Positions 54,508-63,349 of a stretch of DNA of 64,000 nucleotides are shown here, in pieces (within the stretch, counting starts at the first letter, position 1; each line of letters starts with the position of its first letter). Both the position numbers and the translations under genes were made by a program. Source of the DNA: Methanolinea sp. UBA277. GTDB lineage: Archaea; Halobacteriota; Methanomicrobia; Methanomicrobiales; Methanospirillaceae. The stretch is taken from positions 10,391-74,390 of the forward strand of contig DANP01000010.1 in NCBI GenBank assembly GCA_002499905.1, in the 5' to 3' direction. The notes beneath the pieces are model-generated. The model saw only the letters and a program-made list of their open reading frames with translations. It had not been told where the DNA came from and ran no database searches.

Positions 54508-56475
54508 CTAATCCTCCGTAAATCTTCTAATTTCTCCAAATGGATTGTACTTCTTTCCTCCACCCTTGTAGAATTTGGTGAAGAATTCAACATACTGCAA
54601 CCTGAGGGACTGGAGCCCGCCTCCAATCATTCCAAGGATGGTGTTGAGGATCTGCCCGATTATCCAGACGACAACCCCGACAGCAATGATAATTGCACCA
54701 AAGATGGTTATATTTTCTAATTGCGGTTCAATAATCAACCCGATGGCGATAAAGTTAATCACCATGGCAATAGCAACTGAAGAGACCCCCACCCCGACCA
54801 GACGTGCATAAGAGAGCACATGCGAGAGGATGGAGGGGAGTTCGACAAGCTCAAGCGCCGATTCCCTGACAATGAATACGACCCCCGGCACAACCATCAG
54901 GACGCCGATAATCACAGGCAGGGATAGTCCCATGACCAGGGGGGCAAATCCGGTCAGGTCAGGCATAAGCGGCATCGGAAATGCCGACCAGATCATAACC
55001 AGAATACCCCACATAACCATGATCCACCCGAGATTTGCCAGCATCGCCCGGACACGGTGGGAACCGTGGTCCTGCTGTGCATGGTTCAGTATCCCGAGAA
55101 TACGGCCAGCGGTAATATGTATGATCCCGATCCAGACGCACATAATCATCAGTTCAGGAATTGCTGGTCCGTGACCCCCTTCACCCCCGATATTGAGGTG
55201 TCTGCTGGGAAGGATAGATGGCCAGGGTAGTCTGAACCCGAAAATTTCACTGAACAAAATACCAAAGAAAATACTCGAGATACTGGCATTCCGCATAATA
55301 TCAAGGAGCATCTTCCCTTCAGATCCTTTCAGTAATTTCCTGAGGCCAAAGCTTGCGACAAGCAACAGAGCACCATAGCCCACATCACCAAGAATCAGGC
55401 CAAAGAATATCGGAAATACGATGGCAACAACCAGGGTGGGATCGAGCTCGGTGTATTTCGGACGGGAGTAAATATCCATCAGGAACTGAGTTGGTTTGGC
55501 AAAATTGATGTTATCGTACTCGACCGGAACAACATCTACCCCTTTTTGGATGGGAAGCTCGGTCACAAAAGCCCTGCCACCTGATGCGGCGTTGATACCA
55601 TCAGTCAGACCGCTGAGGGTATGAGAAGGAACCCAGCCATCCGCGATGAATGCATGGTCTGTCGTGGCAAACCGCAAGGGTACCTCTGCCTTTTGTGCAT
55701 CAATGGAAAGGAGCTCATCACAGGCGATCAGGAATTCGGAATGTCTTGATTTCAGGGCGTCAATCTGTGTCGCGATCTCTTCAAGATCCTTCCCGTCTGT
55801 TTCGAGCTGTACCTTGTATACACTTATCCGTTCCTTCGCAGGGCCGGGTTCGTCAGGCACAGGAATAGCCTGGAACTGGGCATCGAGTAGTTTTCGCTCG
55901 ACTTCCTGCCGGTACTCCACGGGGACTACGGCAACAAGGAAATTCCCTTTCTTTGATTCGGAAAAATATTCCTCACAGGGGACACCGATATCAACCTTTT
56001 TTGCCAGATATCCGGCAAAGACGGTAAGGGTCCGGTATCCGTGGAGCAGGGATAGATCTGCCCGCATCTCTGAAAAGGGGGTTAATGCCTCGATCTTCTG
56101 CTCGAGTTCCTTCACATGATTTTCGAGTTCTGTCCTCCGGGAAAGGAGTTCTTCCACTTCCATTTCAATCCGGGGGAGTTCCTGTTCAATCTGTGCTGTT
56201 AATTGCGATTTCCGGATCTTTCCACTCGGATCCAGATCCTCAGCCCGCAGGGAGAATGCGCCGGTGACCGATCTCAGCCTGAGCAGATCCTTTGATATTT
56301 CCCTGGCGCCTTCGAGGGGAACACCAATCCGGTACCCGGCATACTCTTCCTGGTCATTTTCGACAAAGTCTTCAATGTGAAAGAGTCTCTGGCGGTGGAG
56401 CTCGCTTATGACCGGCTCCATCACGTCTTTCGGCGCGGCAATCAGAACCCTGCTCATCTGTTCAGGTGAGAGCAT
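54508..56475 (-). CDS. atpI: A-type ATP synthase subunit I (a subunit)
   Basis: 655 residues: a cytoplasmic N-terminal stalk-anchoring domain (about 1-330) with a coiled-coil hairpin, then eight membrane helices. The essential arginine of the ion channel lies in the last helices, near LRLQYVEFFTKFYKGGG. It overlaps atpH by 14 bases and lies three bases before atpK. Confidence 0.94.
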   Translation of the reverse strand: MLSPEQMSRVLIAAPKDVMEPVISELHRQRLFHIEDFVENDQEEYAGYRIGVPLEGAREISKDLLRLRSVTGAFSLRAEDLDPSGKIRKSQLTAQIEQELPRIEMEVEELLSRRTELENHVKELEQKIEALTPFSEMRADLSLLHGYRTLTVFAGYLAKKVDIGVPCEEYFSESKKGNFLVAVVPVEYRQEVERKLLDAQFQAIPVPDEPGPAKERISVYKVQLETDGKDLEEIATQIDALKSRHSEFLIACDELLSIDAQKAEVPLRFATTDHAFIADGWVPSHTLSGLTDGINAASGGRAFVTELPIQKGVDVVPVEYDNINFAKPTQFLMDIYSRPKYTELDPTLVVAIVFPIFFGLILGDVGYGALLLVASFGLRKLLKGSEGKMLLDIMRNASISSIFFGILFSEIFGFRLPWPSILPSRHLNIGGEGGHGPAIPELMIMCVWIGIIHITAGRILGILNHAQQDHGSHRVRAMLANLGWIMVMWGILVMIWSAFPMPLMPDLTGFAPLVMGLSLPVIIGVLMVVPGVVFIVRESALELVELPSILSHVLSYARLVGVGVSSVAIAMVINFIAIGLIIEPQLENITIFGAIIIAVGVVVWIIGQILNTILGMIGGGLQSLRLQYVEFFTKFYKGGGKKYNPFGEIRRFTED

Positions 56476-56791
56476 GCAGTCTCTCCTTAAACCGTGAAAC
56501 CAGCAGCTCCACGGCCGAATTAAGGTTTTTACTGCCTCTTGCCTTCAGATCTGCAGACTTCCGCTCGCCTTCCCTGATAACTTCGGCGTGCTTCTTTTCC
56601 GCCTGCTGCCGTGCTTCTGCAAGCCGCATTTTCCTGTACTCTTCGGCACTGGTACTTGCCTTCATAACAAGGTTGTCAGCCTCGAGTTCGGCGTCAGAAA
56701 GACTGCGTTTCCTCTCAGCCATAACCGTGCTTATCAACGACTGGTACTCTTCTTCGGTTGCTTTGATGTCCTTTAATACATCAGTCTTCAT
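56462..56791 (-). CDS. atpH: A-type ATP synthase subunit H
   Basis: 109-residue, almost entirely coiled-coil peripheral stalk subunit (alanine, glutamate and lysine rich: ARQQAEKKHAEVIREGE). First gene of the operon. The ATG is preceded by a strong GAGGAGGTT. AT-rich DNA at 56900-56945 on the minus strand (TTTAAAAATT) may hold the operon promoter, giving a leader of over 100 bases. Confidence 0.9.
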   Translation of the reverse strand: MKTDVLKDIKATEEEYQSLISTVMAERKRSLSDAELEADNLVMKASTSAEEYRKMRLAEARQQAEKKHAEVIREGERKSADLKARGSKNLNSAVELLVSRFKERLHALT

Positions 56792-57043
56792 CCAACCTCC
56801 TCTTACGGCAGATGAGATATTTGACAGGAATTGTTCTTATATCTGTTGATATTTCTCTCCCCGGAAAAAGCGCTGATTATCAAAATATGGCGATTTAGGT
56901 GAGTTATCAGAAAAATTTTTAAACAATAAAATAATTTCCGCATCATTTTGTGCGCGGAATATTCCCTTTCTTCGAACCGGTGATCCGGGTGCTGAAGGAA
57001 TTATCACGCCCGGAACAGAGGTCGTGTTTTTTGCAGCCCTGCC

Positions 57044-57541
57044 TTAAACGGGGGAAGTATGGGGGTTAATCTCGATGGAGAGGGTAAGGATGCCTGCCTT
57101 TACCGGGGCAGGGAGAGGTCCGGTACTGATTCCTTCTGCAGTACCTTTAAGCTCCAGTCCGGCCAGCTCGTCAGATGAGCAGAGGATATGCTGCTCCGGG
57201 TGTGTCCCCCGCTGGATACCGCAGCTGAGGGAGATTTCCGGCCCCGCAGATACCACATACCTCAGACGTTTTGAACCGGGATGTCCCGAAGGCAGCACGA
57301 GGAGCGGCAGGTGGTAACTCCTGACGAGCTCAAGGAGCATGACAGCGGGCTCGAGTGCACCTCCTTCGGGTGCAGAAACAGCGATGATATCGTCTTTCTC
57401 CAGCGTTATGCAGATCTCACCGGAAGCATATTCGATGCAGAGGGGAAACCGGGACCCGGCCTTTCCGGCAAGGAGGAAGGACCGGGTCCCTTCGATCAGG
57501 AGCAGGGTGTTCCGGTCAGGCAGGGCATATCGGACGGTCAT
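57044..57541 (-). CDS. Hypothetical protein, last gene of the proteolysis operon
   Basis: 165 residues, soluble, not recognised. It contains LLLIEGTRSFLLAG, SAPEGGALEPAVMLLELVRSY and LLVLPSGHPGSKRLRYVVSAG, a mixed alpha/beta pattern with glycine turns. ATG 57541 is chosen over GTG 57571; neither has a clear ribosome site. It lies about 90 bases behind the BofA-like gene. Confidence 0.6.
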   Translation of the reverse strand: MTVRYALPDRNTLLLIEGTRSFLLAGKAGSRFPLCIEYASGEICITLEKDDIIAVSAPEGGALEPAVMLLELVRSYHLPLLVLPSGHPGSKRLRYVVSAGPEISLSCGIQRGTHPEQHILCSSDELAGLELKGTAEGISTGPLPAPVKAGILTLSIEINPHTSPV

Positions 57542-57627
57542 CAGAGGGTTCTCCGGTTCCTGAATGTTCACGGGATGACGGCGTGCTGCAGCAGTATGTA
57601 TCCGGGCAATCCGCTGTGCTCACCCAA

Positions 57628-57894
57628 TCACCCAACCGGATTTCCGAGCAGCTGCATGATGATGACGATGAGCGTGCCCGGGATTCCCCCGAGGGCGCAG
57701 AGAATGAGATTCACCGGGGTATATTCGATATCCGGCTTTCCGACATATCCCATCAGGTTGAAGTAGTTGACACAGAAGAGGATGACCAGGCCGAGGATCG
57801 AATTGATCACGATCTTCACGATATCCCTGATAACGAAGATGAGAACGACTGCGATCAGGATTCCGGCGATGATCAGGGCCAGATCGATTGACAT
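57628..57894 (-). CDS. BofA-like small membrane protein
   Basis: 88 residues with hydrophobic helices near 4-24, 28-46 and 62-84 and the pattern INSILGLVILFCVNYF and PVNLILCALGGIPGTLIVIIMQ that resembles BofA, the Bacillus inhibitor of the intramembrane protease SpoIVFB. Archaea lack sporulation, so a role in restraining a membrane protease is inference. It starts directly at the tldE stop within a protease operon. Confidence 0.75.
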   Translation of the reverse strand: MSIDLALIIAGILIAVVLIFVIRDIVKIVINSILGLVILFCVNYFNLMGYVGKPDIEYTPVNLILCALGGIPGTLIVIIMQLLGNPVG

Positions 57895-59178
57895 CTATAC
57901 ACCAATGATGTGCTGATCTTTTAATCTTATGGAAGGGATGATCAGGGAACCAATCGTTCGCCGGTCCCTGCCAAGCCCGGTCGTCCGGAACAGCAGGTCA
58001 AAGACATTTCCCGACAACATCGCCTTCCTGACCGGAGACTCGTAGGCCCCGGCTCTCACCCTGAAGGGGTTCGTGAGTTCAACCGAAAAGTCGCCGGAGA
58101 GCGGGTTTGCGGTATGCGCTCCGACAACATCCTGGACATACAACCCGGGCTCATCCATCAGGTCGGTCTCAGGACCCTCGATTACCAGGTTATGGTGGCC
58201 GATGGCCGGCAAACCGTCTGAGCCGGAGTGTACAGCACTGCCCGTGCTCTCTGCCCCATACCGGTAGGCCGTTTTCAGGTCGTAGGCAAATTTCCCGAGG
58301 ATCCCATCCTGGATAAACGGGATCTTCCGGGTCGGGATTCCCTCTGCGTCCCAGCGGGTGCTCCCGAGGCCCCGTGGAAGGAGAGGATCATCATACACGG
58401 AGATTGCTGTATCGGCCACCTGCATACCGAGCGATCCGGCAAGTCTTGATCTGCCGGCATGGACGTTTCTGCCCGAGAGCGCCGGAACGAGGACAGCCGA
58501 GATCAGCTGGGCTGCGGCGAGAGGGGAGAGGATGACGTCGTAGGTTCCGGTCGGGATATCTTTTCCGTTCACCGATGAGGCGGCGAGAAAACCGGCACGT
58601 TCGCCGATTAATGCCGGGTCGAAATCGCAGGAGCAGGAGGTATCAAACTCATACCCGGTCGAGTTCTCCCGGATGGCCTCGAGTGACGCAGATACCAGGC
58701 TCTGGTTCCGGGAATACCGTACCCCGTTACTATTGACCAGGGTGACGCTGCCGACAGACATGGAAGCGCTGCCCGCAGTGACCTGGACAGGGTGCCGGGA
58801 GGCACCTTCCACCATTGCCTCGAGCATCTGTCGTGCGGCCGCGGGCTGGGGGTCGAGAGCGGGGTCATAGGAAAGGTCAACTCCGCCCAAAGGTCCGGGG
58901 TCCGGCAGGCCGTTCCAGGCCTGGGGAGTGGCGAGCTTCCCGCTGGCAACCGCGGCCTCCAGGCACCTTCTCCAGTCCGCCGGGTTGCTGGTTGACGAGG
59001 TCCCGATCCTTCCGCTGGTGATGGTGCGGATGGACAGGCTGACGTGCCGGGACCCGATGGATTTGCTCACCACTGTCCGCTTGAGCTCTGCAGAAACAGA
59101 TCGCCCCTCGACGAGGTAGACCTCAACCTCCCCGGCAGACCTGCTGCCGGCCTTCAGAATATCCTCAAGAATCTCCAC
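57895..59178 (-). CDS. tldE: TldE/PmbA-family metalloprotease subunit
   Basis: 427 residues. Non-metal-binding partner of TldD; the TldD/E complex degrades unfolded peptides and matures microcin B17 and CcdA in bacteria. Family blocks: SCSCDFDPALIGERAG, TYDVILSPLAAAQL, GSTRWDAEGIPTRK and HSGSDGLPAIGHHNLVIEGP. No HExxxH. GTG 59178 (protein VEILEDILKAG) is preferred; ATG 59194-59196 is possible. It overlaps tldD by 14 bases. Confidence 0.88.
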   Translation of the reverse strand: MEILEDILKAGSRSAGEVEVYLVEGRSVSAELKRTVVSKSIGSRHVSLSIRTITSGRIGTSSTSNPADWRRCLEAAVASGKLATPQAWNGLPDPGPLGGVDLSYDPALDPQPAAARQMLEAMVEGASRHPVQVTAGSASMSVGSVTLVNSNGVRYSRNQSLVSASLEAIRENSTGYEFDTSCSCDFDPALIGERAGFLAASSVNGKDIPTGTYDVILSPLAAAQLISAVLVPALSGRNVHAGRSRLAGSLGMQVADTAISVYDDPLLPRGLGSTRWDAEGIPTRKIPFIQDGILGKFAYDLKTAYRYGAESTGSAVHSGSDGLPAIGHHNLVIEGPETDLMDEPGLYVQDVVGAHTANPLSGDFSVELTNPFRVRAGAYESPVRKAMLSGNVFDLLFRTTGLGRDRRTIGSLIIPSIRLKDQHIIGV

Positions 59179-60496
59179 TACCGCCCACCACCGCATGGTC
59201 GAGGAGGATATGGGGTGCACCGTCACTGACCGGGACGCTCTGTCCTCCCTTGCCGCAGTATCCCTGGTGCATCTTCACCTCATTGCCGCAGAGCCTGATC
59301 GAAAAGAGGGTCTTCAGAATCTCCCCGGAGAGAGAGACATCCCGCACCATGGTCGTGCATTCCCCTTTCTCGATGAGATACCCGTATTCGGCGTTGAACT
59401 GGAACACACCCCTTCCGGGATCGACCTGGCCTCCCCGGGATCCCTTGAGGAGAATGCCGTTCCTGCATTCCGCGAGTATCTCATCGCTGGTGCTCTCTCC
59501 TGCCTCGATGAAGGTGTTGCTCATCCTGACCAGGGGGGGCTCCCCGGCCATCGCCCGGGCGTGACCGGCACGGCCGTTCCCCACCGCTGCGAGCGTCTCC
59601 CGGGAGTGGAGGTAATTGGCGAGGATTCCCCGGCTGATGATCTCGGTCCGCCCTGTTGCCGACCCTTCGGCATCGAACGGCTCAAACCCGAACTCATAGA
59701 GGGACGGGTCGTCAATGATAGTCACCACACCGCTCCCTATCTGCTCGCCGATCCTTCCGGCAAGTACCGAATTGCCCTCCTGGATGAGGTCTGCCTCACT
59801 TGCATGACCCACCGCTTCATGGGCGAACACTCCTGCAAGCTCCGGGTCGAGCACGGCCCGCATGGTCCCGCCCCGGGCCGGCCGGGCATCAAGCAGCGAG
59901 ACCGCCCGCCCGGCCGCTTCCCGGGCGAGATCCTGCTGGTGGCGGATGTTCAGACCCCTGATGGTGTGCCTCCGTTCGTATCCCATCTGGAGGGTGCCGT
60001 TCCGGGCCGCAACAGCCATGATACCAAACCCGCTCCGGCAGATCTCGTAGTGATTCTCGTAGCCGGTGCTGTCCTGGAAAACGACTTTCTCGAACCGTTC
60101 GATATAGTTGACCCGGGTGTTGATGATCCCGGGAATCCGTGCCGAATGTTCGAGGTCGAGGAGGATCGCGGTCTTCTCACCGAGACTGACATCGCGGGGA
60201 TCCTCGCCCATGGGCGGTACATCCCTGCTCCCCCGTTCCGGTCCGGCAAGGGAGACATCTTCGCTGCAGATGCTGGCTATGGCCGCGGCCCGCGAGACCA
60301 GGGATTCGATTTCGCCCTTCCCCATTTCCTGGAAGTTGTCAACGGTCAGGATGCCCCACCCGTTGCGGGAGAGTGCCCGGATCACGGCATGATCGAAAAA
60401 AGAGCTGGCGGCCGATTCGCACACCCCGTTGTCGATGTCGATGTGGGTGGACTGCCCCTGCACGTGGCGGATATCGTAGTACCGGACCCCGGACAT
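59165..60496 (-). CDS. tldD: TldD-family metalloprotease catalytic subunit
   Basis: 443 residues. The zinc motif HExxxH is intact as FAHEAVGHASEAD near residues 226-238, followed by the conserved cysteine-bearing C-terminal region GQSVPVSDGAPHILLDHAVVG. The beta-barrel chamber of TldD/E admits only short or unfolded peptides. Four bases separate it from lonB, so both are co-expressed and may act in sequence on Lon products. Confidence 0.9.
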   Translation of the reverse strand: MSGVRYYDIRHVQGQSTHIDIDNGVCESAASSFFDHAVIRALSRNGWGILTVDNFQEMGKGEIESLVSRAAAIASICSEDVSLAGPERGSRDVPPMGEDPRDVSLGEKTAILLDLEHSARIPGIINTRVNYIERFEKVVFQDSTGYENHYEICRSGFGIMAVAARNGTLQMGYERRHTIRGLNIRHQQDLAREAAGRAVSLLDARPARGGTMRAVLDPELAGVFAHEAVGHASEADLIQEGNSVLAGRIGEQIGSGVVTIIDDPSLYEFGFEPFDAEGSATGRTEIISRGILANYLHSRETLAAVGNGRAGHARAMAGEPPLVRMSNTFIEAGESTSDEILAECRNGILLKGSRGGQVDPGRGVFQFNAEYGYLIEKGECTTMVRDVSLSGEILKTLFSIRLCGNEVKMHQGYCGKGGQSVPVSDGAPHILLDHAVVGGSGDS

Positions 60497-60500
60497 GGTA

Positions 60501-62417
60501 TCAGACTGCGGAAGGGGAGAACCCGGAGCCTTCGATAAGTTTTCCGGAGGTGGATATCGCCACCCTGCGGAGCTTATTCAGGAATCCTTCGCGGTTCTCG
60601 GGCACAAGGGCGATCTTGAGCACGTCCTCGATACTGTCAACGGGAATGACGTTCACCTTCTCCCGGTACCGCTCCTCGATCAGGACGTCATCGAGATTGG
60701 CTGCCGGGATCAAGACGGTCGTAATGCCGGCCTTTGCGGCTGCCTCGATCTTGTACGTGACCCCGCCGACCGGGAGTACGTCACCCCTGACCGACAACGA
60801 GCCGGTCATGGCAATATCCTGCCTGACCGGGATCGACTCAATCGCGCTGATGACTGCAGTCGCCACACTGATAGATGCCGAATCTCCTTCGACCCCGCCG
60901 TAGGTGCCGATGAACTGGATATGGACATCCATGTTCCTGATGTCCTTGCCGGTAAACTTCTTCAGGATGGCCGAGACGTTCTTGATCGACTCCTGGGCAA
61001 TTTCCTTCAGCATACCGGTGGCGATCACCGTGCCGCTCGCGCCCTGAGCCGTGGTCACCTCGGCCATAATCGGGAGCACAGATCCGGAATCACTGCCCAT
61101 GACCGCAAGACCGTTGACCCTTCCCACGCGGGTTCCTTCGACAACGGTCAGTTCGTATTCACGGCTCCGGCCGATGTACTCATCGGAGACCTGGTCCTCG
61201 ATCGACCGGGCGGTCTTCTTTGCCGCAATCACGTGTTCAGCGGTGGTGACATCGGATCCCTGCTGGCGTGCCAGGTCACCGGCGACCCGGATCAGGCCGC
61301 CTATATCCCTGAGCTTGAGGGTCAGGTGACCTTTCCTGTTGGATCGCCGCCGTGCCTCCCTGATGATCTCTTCCATGGCACTCTTGTCGAAATGGGGGAT
61401 CTTTCCGTCGTTCTTGATCTCCTGGGCGATGAACCTGATGAACTTCTCACGGCTCTCAGGGGTGTCGGGCATGCTCTCGCTCATGTAGACTTCGTAGCCG
61501 TAACCCCGGATACGGGAGCGGAGTGCGGGGTGCATCCCCTGGATGGCGTCAAGGTTCCCGGCAGCGATCATGATGAACCTGCAGGGGACTGGCTCGGTCC
61601 GCACCATGGCTCCGCTGGAACGCTCGCTCTGGCCGGTGATGGGGAACTCGCCCTCCTGGAGTGCGGTCAGCAGGTTCTGCTGGGAGTGGGGGGTCAGGGT
61701 GTTGATCTCATCAATGAACAGCACCCCCTTGTGAGCCCGGTGGATCGCTCCGGCCTCAACCCGGTCATGGCTCGGGGTTTCGAGCCCGCCGCTCTGGAAG
61801 GGATCGTGGCGGACATCTCCAAGGAGTGCCCCGGCATGCGAACCGGTGGCATCGATGAACGGGGCCACAGCGGTGGCGTCGTTGGTCACCAGGAGCTTCG
61901 GAACCATGGTCTCCTCACGGGGGGTTGCGTACCGCATGGCCATGAAGACGAACGCCGCGGCGATGATACCCATCAGCCACTGGTAGGTGATGAACGAGTA
62001 GCCGACAATGGCGAAGATCAGGAGCATCAGCAGGGTATTCCTGAGCTGGATCTTCTTCCGTGCCTCGGCCTTGTGAGCGGTCACGATCTGCTTGCCCCGT
62101 CCAGCCGGAACCGTCCTCACGATTGGGTTGTTGGAGTCATCCGAGTTCGGGTAGACCATGATATCCTGCATATCCTCTTTCGGCAGCAGCTCGGCCATCG
62201 CCTTGGCAAGCATGGACTTACCGGTCCCCGGGCTCCCGATCATCATCACGTGGCGTCTCTGGGTTGCGGCCTTCCTGATGACCTCGACGGCATGTTCCTG
62301 TCCAATCACCTGGTCGATGAGTTTCTGGGGGACCGCGATCTCGGACGAGCTCCCCTCAGGAATATCAAAAGAAAAAACCTCTTCCTGACTCTCATGACCC
62401 GGTTCTACGTGTTCCAT
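60501..62417 (-). CDS. lonB: Archaeal membrane-anchored Lon protease (LonB)
   Basis: 638 residues. AAA ATPase domain with Walker A GSPGTGKS (61-68), two membrane helices inserted between Walker A and B (about 122-160), Walker B GVLFIDEIN, then the Lon protease domain with Ser in EGDSASISVATA and Lys in VTYKIEAAAKAG. Degrades misfolded membrane and soluble proteins, essential in several archaea. ATG 62417 is ten bases behind GTGAGGT, and a TATA box TTTATAT lies about 37 bases before it. Confidence 0.95.
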   Translation of the reverse strand: MEHVEPGHESQEEVFSFDIPEGSSSEIAVPQKLIDQVIGQEHAVEVIRKAATQRRHVMMIGSPGTGKSMLAKAMAELLPKEDMQDIMVYPNSDDSNNPIVRTVPAGRGKQIVTAHKAEARKKIQLRNTLLMLLIFAIVGYSFITYQWLMGIIAAAFVFMAMRYATPREETMVPKLLVTNDATAVAPFIDATGSHAGALLGDVRHDPFQSGGLETPSHDRVEAGAIHRAHKGVLFIDEINTLTPHSQQNLLTALQEGEFPITGQSERSSGAMVRTEPVPCRFIMIAAGNLDAIQGMHPALRSRIRGYGYEVYMSESMPDTPESREKFIRFIAQEIKNDGKIPHFDKSAMEEIIREARRRSNRKGHLTLKLRDIGGLIRVAGDLARQQGSDVTTAEHVIAAKKTARSIEDQVSDEYIGRSREYELTVVEGTRVGRVNGLAVMGSDSGSVLPIMAEVTTAQGASGTVIATGMLKEIAQESIKNVSAILKKFTGKDIRNMDVHIQFIGTYGGVEGDSASISVATAVISAIESIPVRQDIAMTGSLSVRGDVLPVGGVTYKIEAAAKAGITTVLIPAANLDDVLIEERYREKVNVIPVDSIEDVLKIALVPENREGFLNKLRRVAISTSGKLIEGSGFSPSAV

Positions 62418-62450
62418 GCTCGTATTTACCTCACAAAAAGATATACGGTA

Positions 62451-62457
62451 ATATAAA
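62451..62457 (-). promoter_or_regulatory. TATA box of the lonB operon
   Basis: TTTATAT on the minus strand about 37 bases before ATG 62417, in the 83-base gap shared with the divergent prs gene. Confidence 0.5.
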
Positions 62458-62500
62458 TTATGCATGGTAGTTTAAGTACTTTCAGCATAAGGAAGATGAG

Positions 62501-63349
62501 ATGAAGGTTATCAGCACCGAATACTCGCAAATCCTCGCTGCACGTATCGCTCGTGAGGGCGGATGGGACCTAGTGGACGTGAAGTTCTCCCGCTTCCCTG
62601 ATGGAGAGCACTATCTCCGGACCGGGCCGGTTGACGATGAGGTTCTGATCGTGGGAAGCGTCGTGGACAGCGACTCGCTCGTCCAGCTCCTCCTGCTCAT
62701 CGATGCCTGTTCCGGATACTCCCCGACCCTGCTCCTCCCGTACATGGGATATGCCCGGCAGGACAGGCAGTTCCACCCCGGGGAGCCGCTCTCTGCACGG
62801 GCGGTGGCCAGAGCTCTCTCGACCGGAGTCTCCCGGGTTTTCACTGTCAATATCCATGATCCGGGATTGCTCCGGTATTTCTCTATTCCGGTTGAAAACC
62901 TGTCCCTTGCTCCGGAAATCGGTGCATACCTCGCCCGTGCCGGGTACACCGATCCGCTCATCCTCGCCCCAGACGACGGTGCAGCCCCGTTTGCCGCGAT
63001 GGTTGCTGCTGCCGGGAACTGGGACTGTGACTACCTGGAAAAGACCCGCATATCCGGCGAGGAGGTCAGGATCGAGCCCAAGAACCTCTGTGCCGGTGGA
63101 AGAGAAGTGGTGATCGTGGATGACATCATATCCACGGGCGGCACACTTGCCACCGCTGCCGGGCTCCTCTTTGCACAGGGGGCAAGGAACGTTGCTGCAG
63201 CCTGTGTCCACGGCGTTTTTGCCGGAGGGGGATATGCCCGCCTCGTCGCTTCGGGGCTGCAGGAAGTCGCCGCCAGTGACACGATTGAGCAGGCCTGCAG
63301 CGTCTACTCTGCTGCAGGGGCCGTTGTCAGCGGACTTCGGGGATGCTGA
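62501..63349 (+). CDS. prs: Ribose-phosphate pyrophosphokinase
   Basis: 282 residues. Makes PRPP from ribose 5-phosphate and ATP. Evidence: LLLPYMGYARQDRQF (ATP-binding), NIHDPGLLRYFSIPVENL, and the PRPP loop VVIVDDIISTGGT. Short archaeal class. A TATA-like TTTAAGTA at 62471-62478 lies about 25 bases before ATG. It overlaps rtcA by seven bases. Confidence 0.93.
   Translation: MKVISTEYSQILAARIAREGGWDLVDVKFSRFPDGEHYLRTGPVDDEVLIVGSVVDSDSLVQLLLLIDACSGYSPTLLLPYMGYARQDRQFHPGEPLSARAVARALSTGVSRVFTVNIHDPGLLRYFSIPVENLSLAPEIGAYLARAGYTDPLILAPDDGAAPFAAMVAAAGNWDCDYLEKTRISGEEVRIEPKNLCAGGREVVIVDDIISTGGTLATAAGLLFAQGARNVAAACVHGVFAGGGYARLVASGLQEVAASDTIEQACSVYSAAGAVVSGLRGC

Noticed and set aside
60495..62456. 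653-codon plus-strand frame opposite lonB
   Set aside because: Antisense shadow; lonB on the minus strand has all Lon domains and its own promoter.
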